Positions 1-5,088 of a stretch of DNA of 5,088 nt are shown here, in pieces (position 1 is the stretch's first letter; each line of letters opens with the position of its first letter). Location of the stretch: NCBI GenBank assembly GCA_024711415.1, contig JANJSW010000236.1, positions 1 to 5,088 of the forward strand, read 5' to 3'. Under the pieces are notes generated by a model. The model did not search any database. It worked only from the letters and a program-made list of their open reading frames with translations, and was not told where the DNA came from. The DNA comes from Thermomonas sp. (lineage in GTDB: Bacteria > Pseudomonadota > Gammaproteobacteria > Xanthomonadales > Xanthomonadaceae). A program made the position numbers and the translations under genes.

Positions 1-2
1 TG

Positions 3-1133
3 CGCGCGGAGTCGGCTGATGCCGACCAGTACGCCAGCGATGCGCTGGCGGCCGCCCGCGCCAGCCTGCAGCGCGCGCAGGAGGCGATGGCGCGCGGTCG
101 CGACGATGAAGCGCGCGCGGCGGCGCTGTCGGCTGCCGCCGAAGCCGACCAGGCGCGGGTGCGCAGCACCGCCGCGCGCACCCGCGCGGAACTGCTGCAG
201 AAGCAGGCAGAGATCGCCGAGCTGCGCGCACGCCTGCGGATGGAGGGCGCGCCGCCGGCCGACGATCCGCTGGACGTGCCGGTACCCGCAGGCAGCGTCG
301 AGCAGCGCGCGCAGGCGCTGGATGCCGACCCGCGGCTGGCCCCGTTCGCCCAGTACGAACGGCTGCAGGCGCGGCAGGCGCTGGCGGCGCTGGCCACGGT
401 GTCGCGCCGCGACCTGCCGGCCGCGCTGGCGCAGGCGGAGCGGCGCGTGGCCATTGCCGAGCAGGCGGCGCGCATCGAAGCCGCCCAGCGCGAAATCGAG
501 CGGCTGGAGCGTGAGCGCAGCGAGCTGCTGATCGAAGCCAGTCGCCGCGACGCCGAAACCGCGCGCGCCGAGGCCGAACGCATGCGCCTGCAGGCCCAGC
601 TGCAGGCGGAAGAAGCGGCGCGCCTGCGCGCCCAGGCCGAGCAGGTCGAGGCGGTGCTGGACGGTGCCCAGGCCGCGCAGCAGGACAAGCTGGACGCCGC
701 CCGCGAGAAGGAGGCGGCGTTGGCGCGCAAGGAAGCGGAGCTGGTCGCCGGCGCCAAGCTGCCGCCGCTGCACCATGACGCGCGCGGTGAAGTGTTCACC
801 CTTGCCGGCGATGCCTTCGCTTCCGGTCAGGCCAAGCTCACCGGATCCGCTGCCGCCAGCGTCAAGGCGCTGGGCATCTATCTGGCGGCGTTGCCGGGTG
901 GTGTGGTGCAGGTGATCGGGCATACCGACAGCCAGGGCGACGCTGCCGCCAACCGGACGCTGTCAGAGCAGCGCGCGCAGCAGGTGCGCGCCAGCCTGGT
1001 GGCCGCCGGACTGGCGCGCGACCGGGTCAGCGCGCAGGGCCGCGGCGCCGCCGAACCGGTGGCCGACAACGGGAGTGCTGCGGGACGGGCGAAGAATCGC
1101 CGCGTGGAGATCTTGGTTTCCAAAAAGCCCTGA
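3..1133 (+). CDS. DUF4398 and OmpA-like domain protein, 5' partial
   Basis: The frame is open from the left edge, so the N-terminus and its signal peptide lie outside the window; 376 residues are visible. Residues 1 to about 55 are Ala/Arg/Glu-rich helix matching the end of a DUF4398 domain (ADQYASDALAAAR near the start). About 55-260 is charged and largely alpha-helical, with a proline break near 82-95 (APPADDPLDVPVPAG) and a long coiled coil from about 150. Residues about 263-376 form an OmpA C-terminal domain: GHTD at 306-309, a central helix with LSEQRAQQVRASL, the GRGAAEP turn, and NRRVEI from 365. In this family the Asp after GHT and the Arg in NRRVEI contact peptidoglycan diaminopimelate, and both are present. 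The expected role is to span the periplasm and tether the envelope to the cell wall. An internal ATG at 87 exists, but the domain starts before it, so it is not the true start. The DUF4398 assignment rests on pattern memory; the OmpA domain is certain. Confidence 0.93.
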   Translation, partial: RAESADADQYASDALAAARASLQRAQEAMARGRDDEARAAALSAAAEADQARVRSTAARTRAELLQKQAEIAELRARLRMEGAPPADDPLDVPVPAGSVEQRAQALDADPRLAPFAQYERLQARQALAALATVSRRDLPAALAQAERRVAIAEQAARIEAAQREIERLERERSELLIEASRRDAETARAEAERMRLQAQLQAEEAARLRAQAEQVEAVLDGAQAAQQDKLDAAREKEAALARKEAELVAGAKLPPLHHDARGEVFTLAGDAFASGQAKLTGSAAASVKALGIYLAALPGGVVQVIGHTDSQGDAAANRTLSEQRAQQVRASLVAAGLARDRVSAQGRGAAEPVADNGSAAGRAKNRRVEILVSKKP

Positions 1134-1152
1134 AAAATCATTCACTTGAAGC

Positions 1153-1178
1153 GGGTTGCGGCATCCGCGGCGGAACCC
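1153..1178 (+). terminator. weak hairpin downstream of the OmpA-like gene
   Basis: The outer arms GGGTT (1153-1157) and AACCC (1174-1178) can pair. Inside them GCGG (1158-1161) pairs with CCGC (1165-1168) around a CAT loop, leaving a 5-base bulge on the right side. It begins 19 bases after the OmpA stop codon. No T-run follows, so it is at best an imperfect terminator or a 3' end protecting structure. Confidence 0.22.
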
Positions 1179-1188
1179 TGCGCGGCAC

Positions 1189-1217
1189 TTGCCAAGCTCC
1201 TGTTGCAGGCGTAGGGT
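1189..1217 (+). promoter_or_regulatory. possible sigma70 promoter for an intergenic transcript
   Basis: TTGCCA (1189-1194, five of six matches to the -35 consensus) is followed by a 17-base spacer and TAGGGT (1212-1217, three of six matches to the -10). Transcription would begin near 1224, upstream of the hairpin series and of the terminator at 1381-1416. The -10 is weak, and such matches also arise by chance; the context is the main reason to list it. Confidence 0.28.
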
Positions 1218-1233
1218 CGGATACCCGGATGGC

Positions 1234-1247
1234 TTGAAATTCATCAA
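1234..1247. promoter_or_regulatory. FNR-like dyad TTGAAATTCATCAA
   Basis: The site matches the FNR/Anr consensus TTGAT-N4-ATCAA at nine of ten defined positions (TTGAA instead of TTGAT). It lies about 10-24 bases past the proposed transcription start near 1224, a position that would suit repression rather than activation. The same bases form an RNA hairpin with the flanking GGC/GCC, which is an equally good explanation. Confidence 0.2.
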
Positions 1248-1380
1248 AGCCGTCTGGCCGGAGACCGGCCTATGCACGACCCGTTCGACAACCCGGAGAT
1301 CGCCGTCGCAAGCCAGGATCGCGGCGGAGGCGGGTGGTTGGTGGATGCCCGCCCCGTTCCGGCCGATGCAGCGATTCCGC

Positions 1381-1416
1381 AACGCCCCGTGCCTGCCGGC
1401 CGGGGCGTTTCTGTTT
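1381..1416 (+). terminator. Rho-independent terminator
   Basis: AACGCCCCG (1381-1389) pairs perfectly with CGGGGCGTT (1401-1409). An inner GCC/GGC stem (1391-1393 with 1398-1400) has a TGCC loop and one bulged T at 1390. The stem is followed by a T-rich tail, TCTGTTT, at 1410-1416. This is the typical GC-stem plus T-tail form on the plus strand. It stands upstream of the YdcH gene, so it ends either OmpA read-through or a separate short transcript. Confidence 0.75.
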
Positions 1417-1564
1417 CCGGCACCCCCGTTCCCCTTGGCATGGCGCAGGCCGTGCCCGCCCGATCCGCAGCCCGGCCGCGCGCCGGCTGCGTTCCACCCG
1501 GTGGCGCAAGCCGCCGTTCCCCCCGCGCCGCTCGGCCGTGGTGCCGGGCGGCGCATTGCCGATC
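1417..1564. other. GC-rich spacer before the YdcH gene, no clear feature
   Basis: These 148 bases between the terminator and the YdcH ribosome binding site are C-rich. I see no AT-rich -10 hexamer, tRNA, repeat array or conserved-looking reading frame. The promoter of the YdcH gene should lie here if the upstream terminator is efficient, but none is recognisable by eye. Confidence 0.5.
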
Positions 1565-1570
1565 AGGAGG
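1565..1570 (+). promoter_or_regulatory. ribosome binding site of the YdcH gene
   Basis: AGGAGG is a full Shine-Dalgarno match ending 5 bases before the ATG at 1576. It fixes the start of the small protein, although the frame is open far upstream. Confidence 0.85.
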
Positions 1571-1575
1571 CTTTC

Positions 1576-1791
1576 ATGTTCGAAGCGCAACCCCAGGCTG
1601 AGATCGAAGCGATGATGAAGGCGAACAGCGAGTTCAGGCAGCTGTACTTCCGCCACCGGGAACTCGACAAGCAGGTGCTCGACGCCGAGCTGGGCGTCCT
1701 GCCCATCGACGACTTCACGCTGGGCCAGATGAAGCGCGAGAAGCTGGCCGCGAAGCAGCGCCTGCTGCAGATGTACGAACGCGCCAACTGA
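1576..1791 (+). CDS. YdcH family protein (DUF465)
   Basis: A 71-residue, cysteine-free, highly charged protein. It follows the DUF465/YdcH pattern: helix one contains FRHRELDKQVLDAE (residues 20-33 region and onward), a short turn LPIDDF (42-47), then a second helix with LGQMKREKLAAKQRLLQMY (49-67), where the K-x-E-K-L-x-x-K-x-x-L run is the family signature. The two helices probably form an antiparallel hairpin or coiled coil. Length equals the family norm (about 70-80). The molecular role of the family is not established, so none is assigned. The start is chosen from the AGGAGG at 1565-1570; the frame stays open back to 1156, but that part is low-complexity Pro/Arg/Ala sequence crossing a terminator and is not coding. 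It appears to be a single-gene unit. Family recognition is confident. Confidence 0.92.
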   Translation: MFEAQPQAEIEAMMKANSEFRQLYFRHRELDKQVLDAELGVLPIDDFTLGQMKREKLAAKQRLLQMYERAN

Positions 1792-1796
1792 GGGCG

Positions 1797-1824
1797 CGCG
1801 AACGGCCCCGCAAGGGCGTTCGTG
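1797..1824 (+). repeat. bulged hairpin just after the YdcH gene
   Basis: CGCGAACG and CCC (1797-1804, 1806-1808) pair with GGG and CGTTCGTG (1814-1824), with one G bulged at 1805, one G-U pair (1798/1823) and a CGCAA loop. It begins 5 bases after the stop codon, where a terminator is expected, but no T-run follows. It may mark the mRNA 3' end or work with the next hairpin. Confidence 0.45.
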
Positions 1825-1826
1825 AC

Positions 1827-1865
1827 GCGGGATGGCGGCGGCCGTGGTCGCTGCCGCCGTCCCGC
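1827..1865 (+). repeat. 16-bp inverted repeat, strong RNA hairpin
   Basis: Bases 1827-1842 pair with 1850-1865 around a 7-base loop (CGTGGTC). Fourteen pairs are Watson-Crick. The other two (T1833/G1859 and G1840/T1852) are G-U wobbles only if the plus strand is transcribed; on the minus strand they would be A-C mismatches. That asymmetry favours a plus-strand RNA structure. No T-tail follows. Confidence 0.6.
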
Positions 1866-1870
1866 CGCAG

Positions 1871-1884
1871 GCCATTGCGATGGC
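1871..1884 (+). repeat. short perfect hairpin GCCAT-TGCG-ATGGC
   Basis: Five perfect pairs close a four-base TGCG loop, 5 bases after the preceding large hairpin. Alone it could be chance; as the third hairpin in a row it adds to the case that the segment 1797-1884 is a structured RNA. Confidence 0.35.
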
Positions 1885-1948
1885 AGGACGCGGCGGTGGC
1901 CGCATTCGTTCACGGCGTATCGTGCCGGCCTCGAACCATCGCCCCGGA

Positions 1949-1957
1949 TGCTACCCT
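1949..1957 (+). promoter_or_regulatory. extended -10 promoter element upstream of the HTH-CBS gene
   Basis: TGC-TACCCT is an extended -10 element (TGn followed by TAnnnT) with no good -35 at the usual distance (CCTCGA at 1929-1934). Transcription would start near 1964, about 20 bases before the ATG at 1984. If real, it excludes the in-frame ATG at 1948 as the start. Confidence 0.4.
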
Positions 1958-1983
1958 TTGCGCGTAGTTTCCCGGGCGCAGCA

Positions 1984-2571
1984 ATGAACGACGCAAATTC
2001 CCACTGGACCGCGCAGCGCAAGGCTGCGCTGGTGCTGGGGCTCCTGCAGGGCGAGACCACCGTGGCGGTGGCTGCGGCGCAGTTCCAGCTGGCGCCGGAA
2101 CGCATCCAGGCTTGGCTCGAGGCCGGCCGGCAGGGCATCGTGCAGGCGTTGCAAGCCATGAGCGAGCCAGCCGACACCACGGTCGGCGACCTGCGCGATC
2201 TCATCCCCCGACCCTTCGCCGACCACGGCACCGTCACGGTCGCGCCGGACGAGCTGCTGAACACCGCCTGGCAGCGGATGCGCGCGCACGATGTCAGCCA
2301 GCTGCCAGTGATGGAGGGCGAGCACATCGTCGGCATGCTCGACGAATCCGATGTGCTGCTGCACGTCTATGGCGACGAAGCCCGCTTCACCGATCCGGTG
2401 TCGGCGGCGATGGTCAGCAGGCTGGACAAGGTCGACGTGCGCGCGCCGGTGGAGGCGCTGCTGCCGGTGTTCGACCGCGGACACGTCGCCATCGTGATGG
2501 ACGCGGGCCGCTTCCTGGGCCTGATCACCCGCATCGACCTGCTGAACCACCTGCGGCGGCGGGTGGGGTAA
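1984..2571 (+). CDS. helix-turn-helix and CBS-domain-pair protein
   Basis: A 195-residue soluble protein with no signal or membrane segment. Residues about 7-55 (WTAQRKAALVLGLLQGETT, then VAAAQFQLAPERIQAWLE) resemble the N-terminal helix-turn-helix of IS3-type transposase OrfA and related small regulators. Residues about 70-128 are CBS motif one (VSQLPV at 104-109, then VGMLDESD); 135-192 are CBS motif two (HVAIVMD, then GLITRIDLLNHLRRR). The G-h-h-T-x-x-D ligand motif is intact in motif two (GLITRID, 179-185), while motif one has Asp in place of the usual Ser/Thr. CBS pairs commonly bind AMP, ATP or S-adenosylmethionine, and this pair looks like the C-terminal regulatory pair of cystathionine beta-synthase, but no catalytic domain is present. 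I infer a ligand-sensing DNA-binding regulator. The start at 1984 has a poor Shine-Dalgarno; in-frame ATG 1948 overlaps a promoter-like element. The CBS pair is certain, the HTH likely, the function unproven. Confidence 0.88.
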   Translation: MNDANSHWTAQRKAALVLGLLQGETTVAVAAAQFQLAPERIQAWLEAGRQGIVQALQAMSEPADTTVGDLRDLIPRPFADHGTVTVAPDELLNTAWQRMRAHDVSQLPVMEGEHIVGMLDESDVLLHVYGDEARFTDPVSAAMVSRLDKVDVRAPVEALLPVFDRGHVAIVMDAGRFLGLITRIDLLNHLRRRVG

Positions 2572-2584
2572 GCATCGGCGTGCC

Positions 2585-2614
2585 AGAAAAGAAGAAGGGG
2601 CTTGCGCCCCTTCT
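2585..2614 (-). terminator. terminator between convergent genes, stronger on the minus strand
   Basis: AGAAGGGGC (2593-2601) pairs perfectly with GCCCCTTCT (2606-2614) around TTGC. Read on the minus strand the stem is followed by TCTTTTCT (2592-2585), a proper T-tail for the secretin-lipoprotein operon, whose last stop codon is at 2647. On the plus strand the tail is CCGTTG, so it serves the HTH-CBS gene less well, though it lies 21 bases past that gene's stop and may act on both. Confidence 0.82.
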
Positions 2615-2646
2615 CCGTTGCCAAGGGCCTGCCGCGCCGGCCCTGC

Positions 2647-3204
2647 TTATTCCTTGACCTCGTCGAACGTGGTGCAGGCGATCTTGATCTGCTCCCTGCC
2701 TGCCTCCGCCAGCGTCTTCCAGTAGAACGGGCAGGCCAGCAGGTTCTCCGAAGCAGCGGTCTTGGCCGAAGTCACGTTGATGGTAAGCTGGACTTCACCG
2801 ACGATCGCGTCCAGCTTCGCCTTGTCAATGACGTCGTCCTCGAAGACTACCTTGCCGGCGCCATCGAGCGTCTGCTTGTTCTCGCCGAGCTTGATCATGC
2901 CGGAAACCGGGTCAGCCATCTTCTGCGCCTGTTCCGATGCGCGCGGATCGCCGGCGTAGGTGGCGACCACCAGCACTTTTTCGGACTTGGACTTCAGCAG
3001 TGCCTGCGCCTGCGGTGAAAGCGTGATCTCTGCGTTCACCGGGGCGATCGTGGCCTTCGGGACGAGCTTTTCCGCTTCGGCTTCGGAAGCCGCGGCAGGC
3101 GCAACCTGCTCGCTTGCTGTCACCGGTTCCGCTTCTTCGCGACGGGCACAGCCGACAGTAGCGATGGTGGCAAGCAGGATCAGGGTGAGGGTCTTCTTGT
3201 TCAT
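2647..3204 (-). CDS. small lipoprotein encoded directly downstream of the secretin
   Basis: A 185-residue protein that I do not recognise as a named family. Residues 1-18 are a lipoprotein signal: MNKK, a hydrophobic stretch LTLILLATIATV, then G18-C19. The residue three before Cys19 is Thr rather than the usual Leu, so the lipobox is slightly atypical. Residues 20-50 are a Glu/Ala/Pro-rich linker. The rest is a compact domain with ITLSPQAQALLKSKSEKVLVVATYAGDP (60-87) and a beta-rich part ending in C158 and C177, which could form a disulfide in the periplasm. A residue pair R21-R22 follows the acylated Cys, with no Asp at +2, so outer-membrane sorting is expected. The gene starts 9 bases after the secretin stop with no clear Shine-Dalgarno, which suggests translational coupling in one operon, and it is followed by a terminator. 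A pilotin-like or other secretion accessory role is possible but only inferred from position and localisation. Confidence 0.85.
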   Translation of the reverse strand: MNKKTLTLILLATIATVGCARREEAEPVTASEQVAPAAASEAEAEKLVPKATIAPVNAEITLSPQAQALLKSKSEKVLVVATYAGDPRASEQAQKMADPVSGMIKLGENKQTLDGAGKVVFEDDVIDKAKLDAIVGEVQLTINVTSAKTAASENLLACPFYWKTLAEAGREQIKIACTTFDEVKE

Positions 3205-3213
3205 GTCGTGAGG

Positions 3214-5088
3214 TCAGGGGCGAGGAGTGGGGGACAGCGGTGTTGCAGCATCGGGGTTCGTTTGCAGCCGGCGCGGATACTGCTGCAGATCAAGCAATTC
3301 GGCCTGGTCCACGATGGCGCGGCTGACGGCACTGGCATGTTCGTCGTTTTCGATGATGTACGGCACGATCAGCACGATCAGTTCGGTCTTGTTCTTCTTT
3401 CGGCTCTTGTTCTTGAACAGGTTGCCGAGCACCGGCACGTCTTTCACGAAAGGAATGCCGGAATCGCTGTCGGTCTGCCGCGAGGACATCAGTCCGCCAA
3501 GCACCACCGAGCCGCCGTCGCGCAGGCTGAGCGACGTGGTCACCGAGCGGTTGAAGATCGAGGGCGAATTCGCGGTGGCGTTGTCGCCCAGCGGCATCGC
3601 CTCGCTGACCTCCTGGGTGATGTCCAGGTCAATCCGGTCATCCGAATAGACGGTCGGCTTGATCTGCAGGATCACGCCGGTCTTGCGGTACTGGATGGAC
3701 TGCAGCAGGTTGGTATTGCCTTCGCTCTGCTGGTTGGAGGTGGTGGACATCGTCACGGTGGGGACTTCCGTGCCGACATCGAAATTGGCTTCGCTGCCGC
3801 TCTTCACCAGCAGGCGGGGCGTGGACAGGATGCTGACCCGGTTGTCATCTGCGAAGGCGGTGAGGGCCGCGCGGTTCTGTCCGGCCACGTCCAGCAGGTA
3901 GGTCAGACCGTTGCTGGCGGCCGCCCCGGCTGAAGTGCCTCCGGAGCCCTTGCCCATCCAGGTGCTGCCATCGAAGCGGCCAAAACCATTCTTGGCGAAC
4001 CAGCTCAAGCCAAAGGAGTTGTCGTCGTTCAGGGTGACTTCGGCGATGGTCACCTCCACCATCACCTGGCGCGGCGCCTTGTCCATCTGCCGGATCAGCG
4101 AGAGCATGCGTTCCCACTGCGCAGGGTCGCCCTGGTAGATCAGCGCATTGCGGGGTTCGTCCACCTGCAGCGAGCCGCTGGCCAGGCTTGTGCCGCCGGA
4201 AGCGGGTGCCGCGGGCTGGGAGCCGGCGCCAAGATTCGCACCCGGGCGTGCGGCCGCCGTGGCAGCCGTGGCCGCGGGAGCGCCGATGTTGCCGCCGGAA
4301 AGCACGCCGGCGATATCGGCAGCCTTGGTGTTCTTGACCTGGTAGTAGAACAACGACTGCGAGCCGGCCTGCTTGCTGGGCTTGTCCAGTTCGCGCGCCC
4401 ACGAGACCGTGTAGTTAAGCGCTTCCTGGGTGTTGGCGAAAACCAGCACCGCATTCGCCGCCGTGATCGGCAGCACGATCACGCTGGACGGCGAACCCAC
4501 CGTGCGATTGGCGCCGTACCCCTGCACGTTCAGGACATCCACCAGTCGGTCCGCAAGCTGGTCGGCGCTCATGAACGCGGGCTCCAGTCGGGTGCTCACG
4601 CGGCCGCGCATCAGCGGTCGGTCGAACACGCGCAGCGCGTCGACGGCCTGCCGCACCATCGACGGTTTGCCGCTGATGATGATGGAGTTGCGACCGGACT
4701 CATCCAGCACCTTGATGTCCTGGCCGAACAGCGTGGTGAGCCAGCGTGCGGCGTCGCCGCTGCGCACCACGTCCAGCTCGATTAACTGGAACACCGGCCG
4801 GTGCGACATTGGAACCTGCGGGAGCGCGCGGCCGCTGATGATCAGCGGCGGCACCAGTGAAGAATCCTTTGGAGCCACGGCGAGCTTGACCAGCTTGCCT
4901 TCCACGGTCACCGCCACGCCGTATTCGGCCAGCAGCTGGCGCGACAGCAGGAAAAGGTCGCGCGGTTGCTGGCGTGTTTCGGTGCGCAGCGTGACCAGCT
5001 CCTGCAGCTTCGAAACCTCCGGCGACATCGTCATGTTCAGGCCGAGCATGTTGCCGAACACTTCATTGGCGAACACCGGCACCGGCAC
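3214..5088 (-). CDS. gspD: type II secretion system secretin GspD, 5' partial
   Basis: The last 624 residues of an outer-membrane secretin; the frame runs off the right edge, and the first visible codon (GTG) is an internal Val. Domains by visible residue: N0 about 1-75; N1 about 98-160 (PVFQLIELDVV onward, NSIIISGKPSMV); N2 about 163-237; N3 about 245-340, interrupted by a Gly/Ala/Pro-rich insert at 267-306; secretin barrel about 341-580, with VEVTIAEVTL, RVSILSTPRLLV, VGTEVPT, GGSVVLGGLM and the signature IPFVKDVPVLGNLF (545-558), closing with ELIVLIVPYIIE. In this family about 15 subunits form the channel through which folded proteins leave the periplasm. Xanthomonas XpsD is about 760 residues, so roughly 130 residues may be missing. 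N0-N3 order argues against PilQ, which carries AMIN domains. The tail after the barrel is only about 43 residues and Pro-rich at its end. Position at the end of an operon fits xpsD. No promoter is in view. Confidence 0.93.
   Translation of the reverse strand: MPVPVFANEVFGNMLGLNMTMSPEVSKLQELVTLRTETRQQPRDLFLLSRQLLAEYGVAVTVEGKLVKLAVAPKDSSLVPPLIISGRALPQVPMSHRPVFQLIELDVVRSGDAARWLTTLFGQDIKVLDESGRNSIIISGKPSMVRQAVDALRVFDRPLMRGRVSTRLEPAFMSADQLADRLVDVLNVQGYGANRTVGSPSSVIVLPITAANAVLVFANTQEALNYTVSWARELDKPSKQAGSQSLFYYQVKNTKAADIAGVLSGGNIGAPAATAATAAARPGANLGAGSQPAAPASGGTSLASGSLQVDEPRNALIYQGDPAQWERMLSLIRQMDKAPRQVMVEVTIAEVTLNDDNSFGLSWFAKNGFGRFDGSTWMGKGSGGTSAGAAASNGLTYLLDVAGQNRAALTAFADDNRVSILSTPRLLVKSGSEANFDVGTEVPTVTMSTTSNQQSEGNTNLLQSIQYRKTGVILQIKPTVYSDDRIDLDITQEVSEAMPLGDNATANSPSIFNRSVTTSLSLRDGGSVVLGGLMSSRQTDSDSGIPFVKDVPVLGNLFKNKSRKKNKTELIVLIVPYIIENDEHASAVSRAIVDQAELLDLQQYPRRLQTNPDAATPLSPTPRP

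Larger units (their letters stand above)
1224..1416 (+). ncRNA. candidate small RNA or untranslated leader, GGA-rich and ending in an intrinsic terminator
   Basis: No protein-coding gene is convincing here, yet the interval ends in a strong terminator on the plus strand that lies 248 bases past the OmpA stop, far for a terminator of that gene. Hairpins seen: GGCTTGA/TCAAAGCC with one bulged base (1231-1250); GGCCGG-AGA-CCGGCC, perfect, 1256-1270; GGCGGG/CCCGCC with a 13-base loop, 1329-1353; and the terminator. GGA occurs at 1219, 1227, 1260, 1295, 1316, 1326 and 1343, the first two around the proposed promoter and start. Such density recalls RNAs that bind the CsrA/RsmA regulator, but only one copy is AGGA and only two (1260, 1343) fall in or beside a visible loop. 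It could instead be a long 3' UTR of the OmpA gene or an attenuated leader of the YdcH gene. Confidence 0.3.

Noticed and set aside
19..531. 170-residue Arg/Pro/Cys-rich frame overlapping the OmpA-like gene.
   Set aside because: Shifted frame of a well-supported gene; composition is typical of out-of-frame GC-rich DNA.
1437..1454. GG-N10-GC spacing resembling a sigma54 promoter (TTGGCATGGCGCAGGCCG).
   Set aside because: The -12 part is AGGC rather than TTGC, and GG-N10-GC is frequent by chance in DNA this GC-rich.
1272..1601. Reading frame with GGAG 8 bases before an ATG (begins MHDPFDNPEIAVASQD).
   Set aside because: The first 17 or so codons look acceptable, but the frame then becomes Gly/Pro/Arg-rich, runs through the strong terminator at 1381-1416 and past the YdcH start. 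It is more likely chance openness in GC-rich DNA.
1948..1983. In-frame upstream ATG adding 12 residues (MLPFARSFPGAA) to the HTH-CBS protein.
   Set aside because: It overlaps an extended -10 element and has no ribosome binding site; the sequence before 1984 looks like promoter and leader.
1134..1983. Search for tRNA, CRISPR units, insertion-sequence ends or attachment sites in the gaps.
   Set aside because: A GTTCGA at 1283 recalls a tRNA T-loop, but no acceptor or anticodon stems fit around it. No direct-repeat array and no terminal inverted repeats with target duplications were found, despite the transposase-like domain in the next gene.
3208..3933. 241-residue open frame on the plus strand opposite the secretin gene.
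   Set aside because: It is the antisense of clear GspD sequence, with His/Arg/Gly-rich composition and no domain; typical shadow of a high-GC gene.

Overview
The window reads as chromosomal DNA of a GC-rich gammaproteobacterium, most likely Xanthomonadaceae/Lysobacteraceae (Xanthomonas, Stenotrophomonas, Lysobacter, Luteimonas or similar). The basis is the strong G/C preference at third codon positions, a DUF4398+OmpA coiled-coil protein, and a type II secretion secretin that appears to close its operon, as xpsD does in the Xanthomonas xps cluster. The assignment is inference; there is no rRNA or marker gene in view.

Layout. Plus strand, left half: the 3' part of a DUF4398/OmpA-like envelope protein (5' end outside the window, stop at 1133); a 442-base non-coding gap (1134-1575) containing a convincing intrinsic terminator at 1381-1416 that is preceded by a possible promoter, several hairpins and an unusual cluster of GGA trinucleotides; a 71-residue YdcH-family (DUF465) protein at 1576-1791; a 192-base gap with three consecutive hairpins and an extended -10 element; and a 195-residue protein at 1984-2571 joining a transposase-type helix-turn-helix to a CBS-domain pair.

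Minus strand, right half: the C-terminal 624 residues of a GspD-type secretin (3214 to the right edge, N-terminus outside the window), followed after 9 bases by a 185-residue predicted lipoprotein (2647-3204). The two blocks converge on a terminator hairpin at 2593-2614 whose T-rich tail faces the minus-strand operon.

How the genes work together. The secretin forms the outer-membrane channel of type II secretion, and the small lipoprotein is almost certainly co-transcribed with it, so it may be an accessory or pilotin-like factor (inference). The DUF4398/OmpA protein is an independent peptidoglycan-linked envelope protein. The YdcH and HTH-CBS genes have no evident link to secretion. The least explained parts are the possible small RNA at about 1224-1416, the hairpin cluster at 1797-1884 and the HTH-CBS architecture. 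None amounts to a demonstrated new system; the core genes are ordinary.
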